Shown: positions 55,131 through 64,000 of the stretch, one piece after another
Numbering within the stretch: position 1 is the stretch's first letter
How the letters are laid out: the number at the start of each line of letters is the position of its first letter
From: Avedoeria sp964651245
Lineage (GTDB): Bacteria > Chloroflexota > Anaerolineae > Epilineales > Epilineaceae
Direction of reading: 5' to 3'
Assembly: GCA_964651245.1 (NCBI GenBank)
Contig: CAZYVI010000013.1
Span: forward strand, 55,575-119,574
DNA length: 64,000 nucleotides
Made by a program: the position numbers and the translations under genes
The notes under the pieces: generated by a model
What the model was told of the DNA's origin: nothing
Database searches by the model: none
The model's input: the letters and a program-made list of their open reading frames with translations, nothing else

Positions 55131-55754
55131 GTGTCGACCTCTGAGACCCTTGCCGCCCGCTGCGACGGCCACATCGCCGACCGCAGCCTGCTGAAGCACC
55201 CGTTCTACCAGGCGTGGAGCGACGGCACGCTGCCCGTCGTCGCGCTGGCCGACTACGCGCGCGAGTACGGCGCGTACATCAGCCGCATCGCCGACGGCTG
55301 GCGCGCGGTGGGCGAGCCCGACATCGCCGCCATCGAGGTCGGCCACGCCAAGGTCTGGGGCGACACGTTCGCGCGCGGCCTATCGACCACGGTGTCGGCG
55401 CCGGACGTACGGGCGGTGCAGGAGCTGTGCGCCACGGCCGACGCACTGTTCGCCGACCGCGTGACGGCGCTCGGCGCCCTCTACGCCTTCGAAGCTCAGC
55501 AGCCGGCCACGGCGCGCAGCAAGCGCGCCGGCCTGGCGAGCCACTACCGCGACCTGCCCGAGACGTGCGAGACGTACTTCCGGCTCCACGAGGACGACGA
55601 CCACGAGCCGGCCCTGCTGGCGGCCGGGCTGAACGCGCTGCCCGCGGCCGACCAGGCCCGCGCCGAGGCGGCGTGCGCCCAGATGACGGTGGCGCTGTGG
55701 GATGCCCTGACCGGGCTGCACGCCCCGCACGCCGCGGCCTGCATGGCCAACTGA
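55131..55754 (+). CDS. TenA/PqqC/CADD-like heme-oxygenase-fold protein
   Basis: This 207-residue all-helical protein belongs to the heme-oxygenase-like TenA/PqqC group. Visible motifs are HPFYQAWSDGTLPVVALADYA, IEVGHAKVWGDTFARGL, LYAFEAQQPATARSKRAGL and HEDDDHEPALLAAG. The Glu/His residues are in the pattern of iron-binding members such as CADD, but classical TenA Cys residues are not evident. A role in thiamin salvage would fit the nearby thi genes; a 4-aminobenzoate (CADD) role fits the motifs at least as well. GTG start with AAGGAG at 7 nt. Confidence 0.78.
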   Translation: MSTSETLAARCDGHIADRSLLKHPFYQAWSDGTLPVVALADYAREYGAYISRIADGWRAVGEPDIAAIEVGHAKVWGDTFARGLSTTVSAPDVRAVQELCATADALFADRVTALGALYAFEAQQPATARSKRAGLASHYRDLPETCETYFRLHEDDDHEPALLAAGLNALPAADQARAEAACAQMTVALWDALTGLHAPHAAACMAN

Positions 55755-55781
55755 GCGAGGACGCGATCGCGAGCGATCGAA

Positions 55782-55814
55782 CGGGGCGGGTGCGGCATCG
55801 TCGCGCCCGCCCCG
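55782..55814. terminator. GC-rich hairpin after the TenA-like gene
   Basis: Arms of 9 bp (55782-55790 and 55806-55814) pair perfectly, and the inner bases extend the stem with one mismatch. It lies 28 nt after the TGA. There is no T-tract. Confidence 0.5.
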
Positions 55815-55863
55815 ATGTGCTCCGGCGGCGGTCGGAGCGCGCGGGCGCGACGAGGAGCCGGCG

Positions 55864-58032
55864 TTGCAGGAACGCGCCAGCGGGGGGACGAACGGGCGAT
55901 CGGCCCGGTGGCTGTTCGTCGCGGCCGTGGCCGTCTACGCCGCGACGCGGCTGGTGGCCCTCGATCGCTTCCCGATCTACTTCCACGCCGACGAGGCGTT
56001 CGGGCCGCTGACGGCGGCCGACCTGCTGCGCAACGGGCTGCGCGACGCCTATGGGCGCCTTCTGCCGGTGTACTTCGAGCCGGCGCCCAACCGTTGGATG
56101 CCGATCGGCACCGTCTACGCCCACCTGGCGTCGGTGGCGTGGCTGGGCCTCGGCATCGTGGTGACACGGGCGACGACGGCCATCGTCACCGTCGCCGGCG
56201 CCGCAGCGGTGGCGCTGGCGCTGCGCGACGGCTTCGGCGTGCGGCGCTGGTGGGCCGGCGCGCTGGTGCTGGGGGCGATGCCGGCCTGGTTCCTCCATAG
56301 CCGAACCGGCTTCGAAGCGGCGATGATGACCGCCGCGTTCGCCGTGTTCCTGTGGTGCTACCTGCGCTACCGGCGCGACGGCGGCCGGTGGTGGCCGTGC
56401 GCTGCGGTGGCGGCCGCGGCAGCGACGTTCTACGCCTACTCGAACGGCCAGACGACCATGGCCGTCCTGGGCGCGCTGCTCCTCGTGGCCGACGGCCGCG
56501 TCCACTGGGCGCGCCGCCGCGCGCTCGTGCCGGCGCTGGTGCTCGGCGTGCTGCTGCTGGTGCCGTTCGCGCGCTTCCGTTGGGCACACCCCGGCGCCGA
56601 GGTCGAGCACCTCCGGGCGGTCGGCGCCTACCTGGCCGATCCGGCGCGCTCGCCGGCCGAAAAGGCGATCGGGTTTGCCCGCCGCTACGCCTTCGGGCTC
56701 CATCCCCGCCTCTGGTTCGTCAGCCACGATCCCGACCACCTCCTGGCGCCGGCCGAAGCCCGTTGGCCGGCCCTGAAGCAGGTGCTGACGCTGGGCAGTC
56801 CGCTCGAGATCGCCCGCCACCGCTACCGCGGCCGCGGCCATCTAGCGCTGTGGATGCTGCCGTTGTGGCTCGCCGGCCTCGTCATCGCGGTCTGCCGCCG
56901 GCGCGACCCGCCGTACCGCGTGGTGCTGCTGGCGGTCCTGGCCGCCCCCGTCGGCGCCGCGACCTTCGACATCGGCATCACGCGGGTGCTGGCGATGGTC
57001 GTCCCGTTCGCGATCCTGGTGACGCTGGGGCTCGACCGGGCGCTGGATGGGATCGAGCGGTGGCTCGCCGCATCGCCGCGCCTGGCGGAGCGGCCCCAGT
57101 GGTGGCGTCGCGGCGGCGCGCTCGTGTCGGGGGCGGCGTTCCTGGCCCTGGCCGGCGCCAACGTCGAGTTGCTGACGACGGCGCTGCGAACGGCGCCGCG
57201 CTGGTACGGCGACTACGGCCTATACGGCATGCAGTGGGGCGCGTCACAGCTGTTCGATGACCTCGTGCCGCGGCTGCTGGCGGACGATGACGACGTCGAG
57301 GTAATGCTGACCTCCGACTGGGCCAACGCCGCCGATCGGCTGCCGTACTTCTTCCTCGAGCCCGACCAGATCGGCCGTGTGCGGTCTCGGGGCGTCGCCG
57401 AACTGATGCTCAAGCAGGCGGATCTGTCGGCCGACCTCGTCTGGATCGTCACCGACGCCGAGCTGGGACGGGTGCGCGACAGCGGCAAGTTCGAGCCGCC
57501 CGAGATCGTTCGGACGCTGGACTGGCCGGACGGGCGGCCGGGCTTCCACGCGGTGCGGCTGCGCTATCGGCCCGGCATCGAGGCAGTGTTCGCCGCCGAG
57601 CGCGAGGCGCGCCGACGCCTCGTCGAGGGCCGGGCCGTCGTGGCCGGCGAGGTGATCACGGTCCGCCACTCGGTCGCCGACATGGGTACGCCGCCCGACC
57701 TGTTCGACGGCAACCCGAGTTCGCTGCTGCGCGGCCTCGAGGCCAACCCGCTCATCATCGAATTGGCCTTTCCGAAGCCCCGACCGGTGACCGGGATCGC
57801 CGGCCACTTCGCCCACATGCCGTACACCGTGACGGCCGAGCTGTTCGCGCCCGGCGTGGCCGAGGCCGTCCGCTACGTCGTGACGGCGCCGGCGCCGGCC
57901 GAGGGCGACGCCCACCTCGACCTTGCGTTCGACCGCGGACCGGACACGGTCGAGCGCCTGCGGCTGACGATCCACCACGACGGGATGGGCGACGAGGCCA
58001 ACATCCACGTCCGCGAGCTCGTGCTACGCTGA
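55864..58032 (+). CDS. GT-C membrane glycosyltransferase (ArnT/PMT-like) with exported C-terminal domain
   Basis: The 722-residue protein has about 11 hydrophobic helices (20-430) and the first-loop motif HADEAFGPLTAADLLRNG, where the acidic pair marks GT-C enzymes that use polyprenyl-phosphate sugars. LHSRTGFEAAMMTAAFAVFL is the following conserved region. The exported C-terminal half (about 440-722) ends in a beta-sandwich resembling a discoidin-like fold (LDLAFDRGPDTVERLRLTIH). The TTG start is supported by GAGGAG 6 nt upstream. It likely modifies a lipid, glycan or protein at the outer face. Its end overlaps thiE by 9 bp, tail to tail. Confidence 0.85.
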   Translation: MQERASGGTNGRSARWLFVAAVAVYAATRLVALDRFPIYFHADEAFGPLTAADLLRNGLRDAYGRLLPVYFEPAPNRWMPIGTVYAHLASVAWLGLGIVVTRATTAIVTVAGAAAVALALRDGFGVRRWWAGALVLGAMPAWFLHSRTGFEAAMMTAAFAVFLWCYLRYRRDGGRWWPCAAVAAAAATFYAYSNGQTTMAVLGALLLVADGRVHWARRRALVPALVLGVLLLVPFARFRWAHPGAEVEHLRAVGAYLADPARSPAEKAIGFARRYAFGLHPRLWFVSHDPDHLLAPAEARWPALKQVLTLGSPLEIARHRYRGRGHLALWMLPLWLAGLVIAVCRRRDPPYRVVLLAVLAAPVGAATFDIGITRVLAMVVPFAILVTLGLDRALDGIERWLAASPRLAERPQWWRRGGALVSGAAFLALAGANVELLTTALRTAPRWYGDYGLYGMQWGASQLFDDLVPRLLADDDDVEVMLTSDWANAADRLPYFFLEPDQIGRVRSRGVAELMLKQADLSADLVWIVTDAELGRVRDSGKFEPPEIVRTLDWPDGRPGFHAVRLRYRPGIEAVFAAEREARRRLVEGRAVVAGEVITVRHSVADMGTPPDLFDGNPSSLLRGLEANPLIIELAFPKPRPVTGIAGHFAHMPYTVTAELFAPGVAEAVRYVVTAPAPAEGDAHLDLAFDRGPDTVERLRLTIHHDGMGDEANIHVRELVLR

Positions 58033-58662
58033 CCAGCCCTCGACGAGCGCTGCGACGACCGCCCCCGGATCGTCCGCCCGCGCCACCGCGCCCATGACCG
58101 CCACCCCCGCCGCCCCGACCGCGCGGCAGGCGGCGGCGTCGGCGGCCGCGGCGATACCGCCGAGCGCGACGATGGGCACGTCGACCGCCGTCGCGACGCG
58201 CCGCAGCGCGTCCAGGCCGAGCGCCGGGCCGTAGCCGGGCTTGCTCGCCGTGGCGAAGATCGGGCTGAGCGTGACGTAGTCGGCGCCCGCCGCGGCCGCC
58301 CGTGCCGCCTCGCCCACGTCATGGGCGCTCTGGCCGACGAGCGCCGCCGGGCCGAGCGCCGCGCGCGCCGCGGCGGCGTCGCCATCGCGCGGCAGATGGA
58401 CGCCGTGGGCGCCGGCGCGGCGGGCGACGTCCACCGCCACCGATCCCGCCCCGGCCACGACGACGGCGGCGCCGGCGGGCGCGGCGACGGCGACGAGGTC
58501 GGCGACGAGCGCGGTCAGTGCGGCGGCGGCGAGGTCCTTCTCGCGCACCGCGATCCAGCGCCCACCGGCGGCCACCACGGCAAGCACGACATCGACGAGC
58601 GGACGGTGCCCAGCGCGGCGGTCGGTGACGACGAGGACAGGGGGGGCAGGCAGCCGGGTCAG
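58024..58662 (-). CDS. thiE: Thiamin-phosphate synthase without a canonical start codon
   Basis: ThiE couples the pyrimidine and thiazole moieties to thiamin phosphate. The 212-residue product has VLVVTDRRAGHRPLVD, GAHGVHLPRDGD, GQSAHDVGEAARAAA, DYVTLSPIFATASKPGYGP and VALGGIAAA, all family-typical. No ATG, GTG or TTG exists in frame near the conserved start; the closest possible starts are CTG codons at 58660-58662 or 58651-58653, downstream of the DUF6159 stop. A run of seven G at 58640-58646 lies nearby, so a sequence error is possible, but shifting frame there gives no better start. Confidence 0.85.
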   Translation of the reverse strand: MTRLPAPPVLVVTDRRAGHRPLVDVVLAVVAAGGRWIAVREKDLAAAALTALVADLVAVAAPAGAAVVVAGAGSVAVDVARRAGAHGVHLPRDGDAAAARAALGPAALVGQSAHDVGEAARAAAAGADYVTLSPIFATASKPGYGPALGLDALRRVATAVDVPIVALGGIAAAADAAACRAVGAAGVAVMGAVARADDPGAVVAALVEGWSA

Positions 58663-58673
58663 CGGGCGGACCG

Positions 58674-59522
58674 CTACTTGGCGCGGAAGGCGGCGGCCAC
58701 GAGGTCGCGCGGGAAGAACGCCGTGACGTCGCGCCCTTCGGCGAAACGGTAGACGGCTGCGGTGTAGATCCCCTTCAGCGCGCCCTGGACGAGGCCGACG
58801 AGAATGAGCGCCACGACGAACACGGCGACGGCGGCGACGATGAGCGCCGTCGACTCGGTGAGCGCCGCGCCGACAATGGCCAGGACGCCGAGCGGGATCG
58901 TCACCAGGTAGACCAACCCGAACACGACGCCCATGCCAAGCCCGCCGGCCAGCTGCTCGCCCCACGTCTTCTTCAGGAGCGACCCGCTGCGCTTGACGGC
59001 CTCGATCGGGCCGAGCCCCTCGGCCACGAGGACCGGTACGACGAGCGCGGTGGCGATCGTCCAGGCGAGGCCGCCGAAGCGGGAAACGGTCTCGCCGGCC
59101 CGCCCCCCGCGCTCGGCGAGCGCCTGGAGCGCGATGCCGACGGTGGCCGCGATCGCGGCGTAGCCCAGGAGGTGCCCCAAGTGCGCGTTGGCGACCCGCA
59201 GGCCGTCGGAGACGGTCGGGTTGGCGCCGTCGAGCCGGATCATCGCGGCACCGACGAGGGCGGCGTTGAAGTAGAAGATGACGAGGTACTGCACGAGGTA
59301 AAACGCGAACAGGAAGGCGTACCCGCCGATGCTGCGCTCGGCGTTGCGGTCCATGACCTCGGCGCCGAACCCGGTCAGCCAAGCGGGCACGAAGAAGCTG
59401 GCGGCGACGATCATTGCCGCGATCGACGACACGATCGGGAAGACGAGCAGCTCCTTGTCGGCGCGCAGGACGGCCGCGCTGGCCTTGACGAGCTGCCAGC
59501 TGTTGGACAGGCGTTGCATCAT
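58674..59522 (-). CDS. DUF6159-type integral membrane protein
   Basis: The 282-residue product has about six hydrophobic segments and begins MMQRLSNSWQLVKASAAVLR, then ADKELLVFPIVSSIAAM, which I associate with DUF6159. The conserved EAVKRSGSLLKKTWGEQLAG loop sits between helices. Function is unknown; it does not resemble known thiamin transporters. The AGGAG at about 9 nt upstream of the ATGATG start supports it. It sits between thiG and thiE in the same direction. Confidence 0.78.
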   Translation of the reverse strand: MMQRLSNSWQLVKASAAVLRADKELLVFPIVSSIAAMIVAASFFVPAWLTGFGAEVMDRNAERSIGGYAFLFAFYLVQYLVIFYFNAALVGAAMIRLDGANPTVSDGLRVANAHLGHLLGYAAIAATVGIALQALAERGGRAGETVSRFGGLAWTIATALVVPVLVAEGLGPIEAVKRSGSLLKKTWGEQLAGGLGMGVVFGLVYLVTIPLGVLAIVGAALTESTALIVAAVAVFVVALILVGLVQGALKGIYTAAVYRFAEGRDVTAFFPRDLVAAAFRAK

Positions 59523-59615
59523 CGGGATGGACTCCTGGGCGCGATCGCCGTACGTTGGCGCGACGGTCGTGACGCGGGGCGGTCGGCCGCAGCTTGCCCG
59601 GTCGCCGCCAACCTG

Positions 59616-60395
59616 TCAACCGACGTCGAGCATCCCCTCGAGCGGGCTCGACGCCGCGGCGTACAGCCGCCGCGGGATCCGACCCGCGCCGTGGGCCAGC
59701 CGGCCGGCCTCGATCGCCAGTCGCATGGCCCGCGCCATGGCCACCGGGTCGCGCGCGCCGGCGACGGCGGTGTTGAGCAGGATGCCGTCGTAGCCGAGCT
59801 CCATCGCCTGCGCCGCGTCGGACGCCGTGCCGACGCCGGCGTCGACGATGAGCGGCACGTCGAGCAGCTCGCGGATGATCCGGAGGTTGTAGGGGTTGCG
59901 CAGCCCCATCCCGCTGCCGATCGGCGCGCCCAGCGGCATGACGGCGGCGCAGCCCAGGTCGGCCAGCTTGCGGCACGTCACGGGGTCGTCGTTGCAGTAC
60001 GGCAGGACGACGAAGCCGTCGCGGACAAGCTCGGCCGCCGCCTGGAGCAGCTGTTCGACGTCGGGGAACAGCGTCTCGTCGTCGCCGATGACCTCGAGCT
60101 TGACCCAGTCGGTGCCGAGCGCCTCGCGCGCCAGCTGCGCCGTGAGGACGGCCTCGCGGGCGGTGTAGCAGCCGGCCGTGTTCGGCAGCAGCTGGAAGCG
60201 GTCGCCCAGGACGTCGAACAGCCCTTCGCCGCCGCCGTCGACCTTCACCCGCCGCATCGCCACCGTGACGATCTCGGCGCCGCTGGCGGCGATCGCGTCC
60301 AGCATGACCTGCTGGTTGGGGTAGCGCGACGTGCCGATGAGGAGGCGCGAACGGAACGTGCGGCCGGCGATGACGAGGGGGTCGGCGACGTCCAT
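59616..60395 (-). CDS. thiG: Thiazole synthase
   Basis: ThiG builds the thiazole ring of thiamin from deoxyxylulose phosphate, glycine imine and ThiS thiocarboxylate. The 259-residue product has RTFRSRLLIGTSRYPNQQVM, AIAASGAEIVTVAMRRV, WVKLEVIGDDETLFPD with the Schiff-base Lys, and LIVDAGVGTASDAAQAMELG. It starts at the ATG that shares one base with the thiS stop. A glycine oxidase or ThiH is not seen in the window. Confidence 0.96.
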   Translation of the reverse strand: MDVADPLVIAGRTFRSRLLIGTSRYPNQQVMLDAIAASGAEIVTVAMRRVKVDGGGEGLFDVLGDRFQLLPNTAGCYTAREAVLTAQLAREALGTDWVKLEVIGDDETLFPDVEQLLQAAAELVRDGFVVLPYCNDDPVTCRKLADLGCAAVMPLGAPIGSGMGLRNPYNLRIIRELLDVPLIVDAGVGTASDAAQAMELGYDGILLNTAVAGARDPVAMARAMRLAIEAGRLAHGAGRIPRRLYAAASSPLEGMLDVG

Positions 60396-60610
60396 CACCC
60401 GCCCGCGACCGCTTGGAGCACCTCGACACGATCGCCGGGCGCAAGCACCGTCGTGGTCCACGCCGCGCGCGGCACGACGCGGTCGTTCAACGCGACGGCG
60501 ATGCCGGGGCGCGCGGGGTCGGCGCCGGCGGCGGCGAGGACGGCGGCGAGGGAGTCGGCCGGGCGGAGGGGAACGGGGATGCCGTTGACCTGGACCGCGG
60601 GCCCGGACAT
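60395..60610 (-). CDS. thiS: Sulfur-carrier protein ThiS
   Basis: ThiS carries sulfur as a C-terminal thiocarboxylate for thiazole synthesis. The 71-residue product has VQVNGIPVPLRPADSLAAVL, the ubiquitin-like GIAVALNDRVVPR segment, VLAPGDRVEVLQAVAGG and ends in the required Gly-Gly. The ATG at 60608-60610 is chosen over an upstream GTG (60617-60619) because it fits the usual length. It overlaps thiG by one nucleotide. Confidence 0.93.
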   Translation of the reverse strand: MSGPAVQVNGIPVPLRPADSLAAVLAAAGADPARPGIAVALNDRVVPRAAWTTTVLAPGDRVEVLQAVAGG

Positions 60611-60626
60611 CGCGGACACGATCGGG

Positions 60627-60758
60627 CTACCGCGGCGCGGGAAGCATCGGCAGGACCGCGACGCCCTGCTTCTGCGCCGCCTGGAGGGCCTTCGATTCCC
60701 TGCACGTCATCGCCGACTGCTTCTCGAAGTCCGAGTTGTTCGACGTGGTTTTGTCCAT
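60627..60758 (-). CDS. Small hypothetical protein upstream of thiS (43 residues)
   Basis: A 44-codon frame starting at the ATG 60756-60758 ends 16 nt before thiS. Almost all third positions are G or C, which supports coding. The product is polar (KTTSNNSDFEKQSAMTCRES then KALQAAQKQGVAVLPMLP) with no recognised domain. It could be a leader gene cotranscribed with thiSG. No strong Shine-Dalgarno is visible; expression is unproven. Confidence 0.4.
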   Translation of the reverse strand: MDKTTSNNSDFEKQSAMTCRESKALQAAQKQGVAVLPMLPAPR

Positions 60759-60899
60759 CCGGTCCAGTCCTGGTGCGCGCCGGCGATCGAACCCGCCGCC
60801 CGCAGCATAGCGCAGTTGGGACAGGGGCCACCACCGCCGGCGTCGCCACGACGACGCGCATCCGGCGGCGCGGGCCGCGTCGAGCCGGTTGGCCAGCAC

Positions 60900-61168
60900 T
60901 CAAACGTGCGATGCGTCGACCTGGTTGATCTCGATCAGCGGCTCGCCGGCATCCAGTAGAGCGACGATCCGTGGCCAGCTCGTGCGAAGCGTCGACCACA
61001 GCTCAGCATTGCGGACATTGCCGAGATGGTTGCATCCGAAGCCGTGTGCGCCGCGAAGTCGAAGACGTGCAAGGCATCGACCCCGAGCTCGGACGCCAGA
61101 CGCCGCGCCAGCGAGGGTGGCAGCTGGGCGTCAACCCAAACCGGGCCGATGGCCGGGCCGCGTACGCC
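60900..61168 (-). pseudogene. Degenerate DUF5615 (PIN-like) toxin
   Basis: Directly after the DUF433 stop and in its frame is VWVDAQLPPSLARRLASELG, the N-terminus of DUF5615 proteins, but with no start codon. It continues through DFAAHTASDATI, then in another frame at about 61020-61030 into HLGNVRNAELWSTLR and DAGEPLIEI, the family C-terminus, ending at 60900. About 35-40 residues of the middle, including the catalytic-region Asp segment (KDRDF), are missing. The gene is therefore dead by internal deletion plus frameshift. Confidence 0.72.
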
Positions 61169-61393
61169 TCACGCGGCCAGCACGGGGTGGTCGAGCCGGC
61201 GTGCGGCGTATTGTAGGCACGCGGCGATGTCGTCGGCTTGCAGGCACGGATACTCCGCGAGAATCGCTTCGGGCGTCTCGCCGGCCGCAAGGAGCTGAAG
61301 GACATCGGTCACACGGATGCGCATGCCACGGATGCACGGACGCCCGCCGCACTGTTCAGCATCGATCGTGATTCGTTCGAGCAACTGTTGCAT
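61169..61393 (-). CDS. DUF433-family antitoxin
   Basis: The 74-residue product has ITIDAEQCGGRPCIRGMRIR, then VTDVLQLLAAGETPEAILAE and YPCLQADDIAACLQYAARRL, which are signatures of DUF433, a helix-turn-helix antitoxin normally paired with DUF5615. GGGG with AAGG lies upstream of the ATG at 61393. Its toxin partner immediately downstream is broken, so this antitoxin may be an orphan or may act on a related toxin elsewhere. Confidence 0.87.
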   Translation of the reverse strand: MQQLLERITIDAEQCGGRPCIRGMRIRVTDVLQLLAAGETPEAILAEYPCLQADDIAACLQYAARRLDHPVLAA

Positions 61394-61594
61394 CGTGGCC
61401 CCTTGTCGAGGCAGTAGAACGCGCCGCGATCGGTGGCGAAGTGAAGTCACCGCGTGCCTGCGCCGACTGCCGGAAGCATAGCGTGCCCGAAGCTTGTCCA
61501 AGACCGGCCCATATACCCAGCGCCATCCGCCGAACCGCGCTCCGCGCGGTACCCCACCACTCAGGCCGCTGCCCGCCCGATCACGGCCCAGGGC

Positions 61595-64000
<2,406 letters not shown>

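Noticed and set aside
60611..60900. TPP riboswitch upstream of thiS
   Set aside because: No CTGAGA or the conserved second TPP-binding segment is found on the minus strand in this region.

Overview
The window is very GC-rich (well over 65% by eye, third codon positions almost all G or C) and densely coded. It has no rRNA, tRNA or CRISPR. Several features point to a member of the Chloroflexota, probably Anaerolineae- or Thermomicrobia-like: exported proteins with Thr/Pro linkers and a terminal hydrophobic 'LPL' motif, an NHL-repeat surface protein, a NACHT-type ATPase joined to a formylglycine-enzyme-like domain, a YugP-type metallopeptidase and a DUF6159 protein. This placement is an inference. 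A run of ten N at 43168-43177 shows that the sequence is a scaffolded, probably metagenomic, assembly.

Layout. (1) 1-5997, minus strand: a chromosome-core block with murA, mreB, then rpmH-rnpA-yidD-yidC-jag-parA; parA runs off the left edge. (2) 6240-8815, plus: comM (yifB) and a metallophosphoesterase. (3) 8847-12159, plus: three translationally coupled genes for a TerY-like VWA protein, a PP2C phosphatase and a protein kinase with zinc ribbon and membrane segments, i.e. a TerY-P signalling triad. (4) 12178-25642, minus: a 13-gene operon with nearly every gene overlapping the next. It makes and exports a surface glycan. Four enzymes match the WbpA/B/E/D route to a UDP-2,3-diacetamido-uronic acid, followed by a methyltransferase, an epimerase, a flippase and four glycosyltransferases, ending in a receiver-like protein and a SUI1/YciH factor. 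(5) 25821-44352: mostly exported proteins (subtilase, FecR-like protein, tandem-VWA protein, phospholipase-D-like protein, giant NHL protein) with an ECF sigma/anti-sigma pair, ahcY and a membrane metallopeptidase. (6) 44489-47010: thioredoxin and the pyruvate-type dehydrogenase E1 alpha/beta pair. (7) 47084-55034: arginine biosynthesis, argC-argB-(argA-argG in one frame)-argJ, with argH convergent and argD divergent from argH. (8) 55131-60619: a TenA-like protein, a GT-C membrane glycosyltransferase and thiS-thiG-DUF6159-thiE. (9) 60900-64000: a decayed DUF433/DUF5615 toxin-antitoxin pair and the C-terminal part of a NACHT-like/FGE protein cut by the right edge.

Most striking points: an N-acetylglutamate-synthase-type GNAT domain in frame with argininosuccinate synthase and no stop between them; an MreB with Asn in place of the phosphate-2 Asp; a shared LPL-type terminal motif on unrelated exported proteins; a 49-codon ORF with a perfect Shine-Dalgarno that couples into the ECF sigma gene; a 32-bp perfect palindrome between argJ and argH; and a toxin gene with an internal deletion beside an intact antitoxin.
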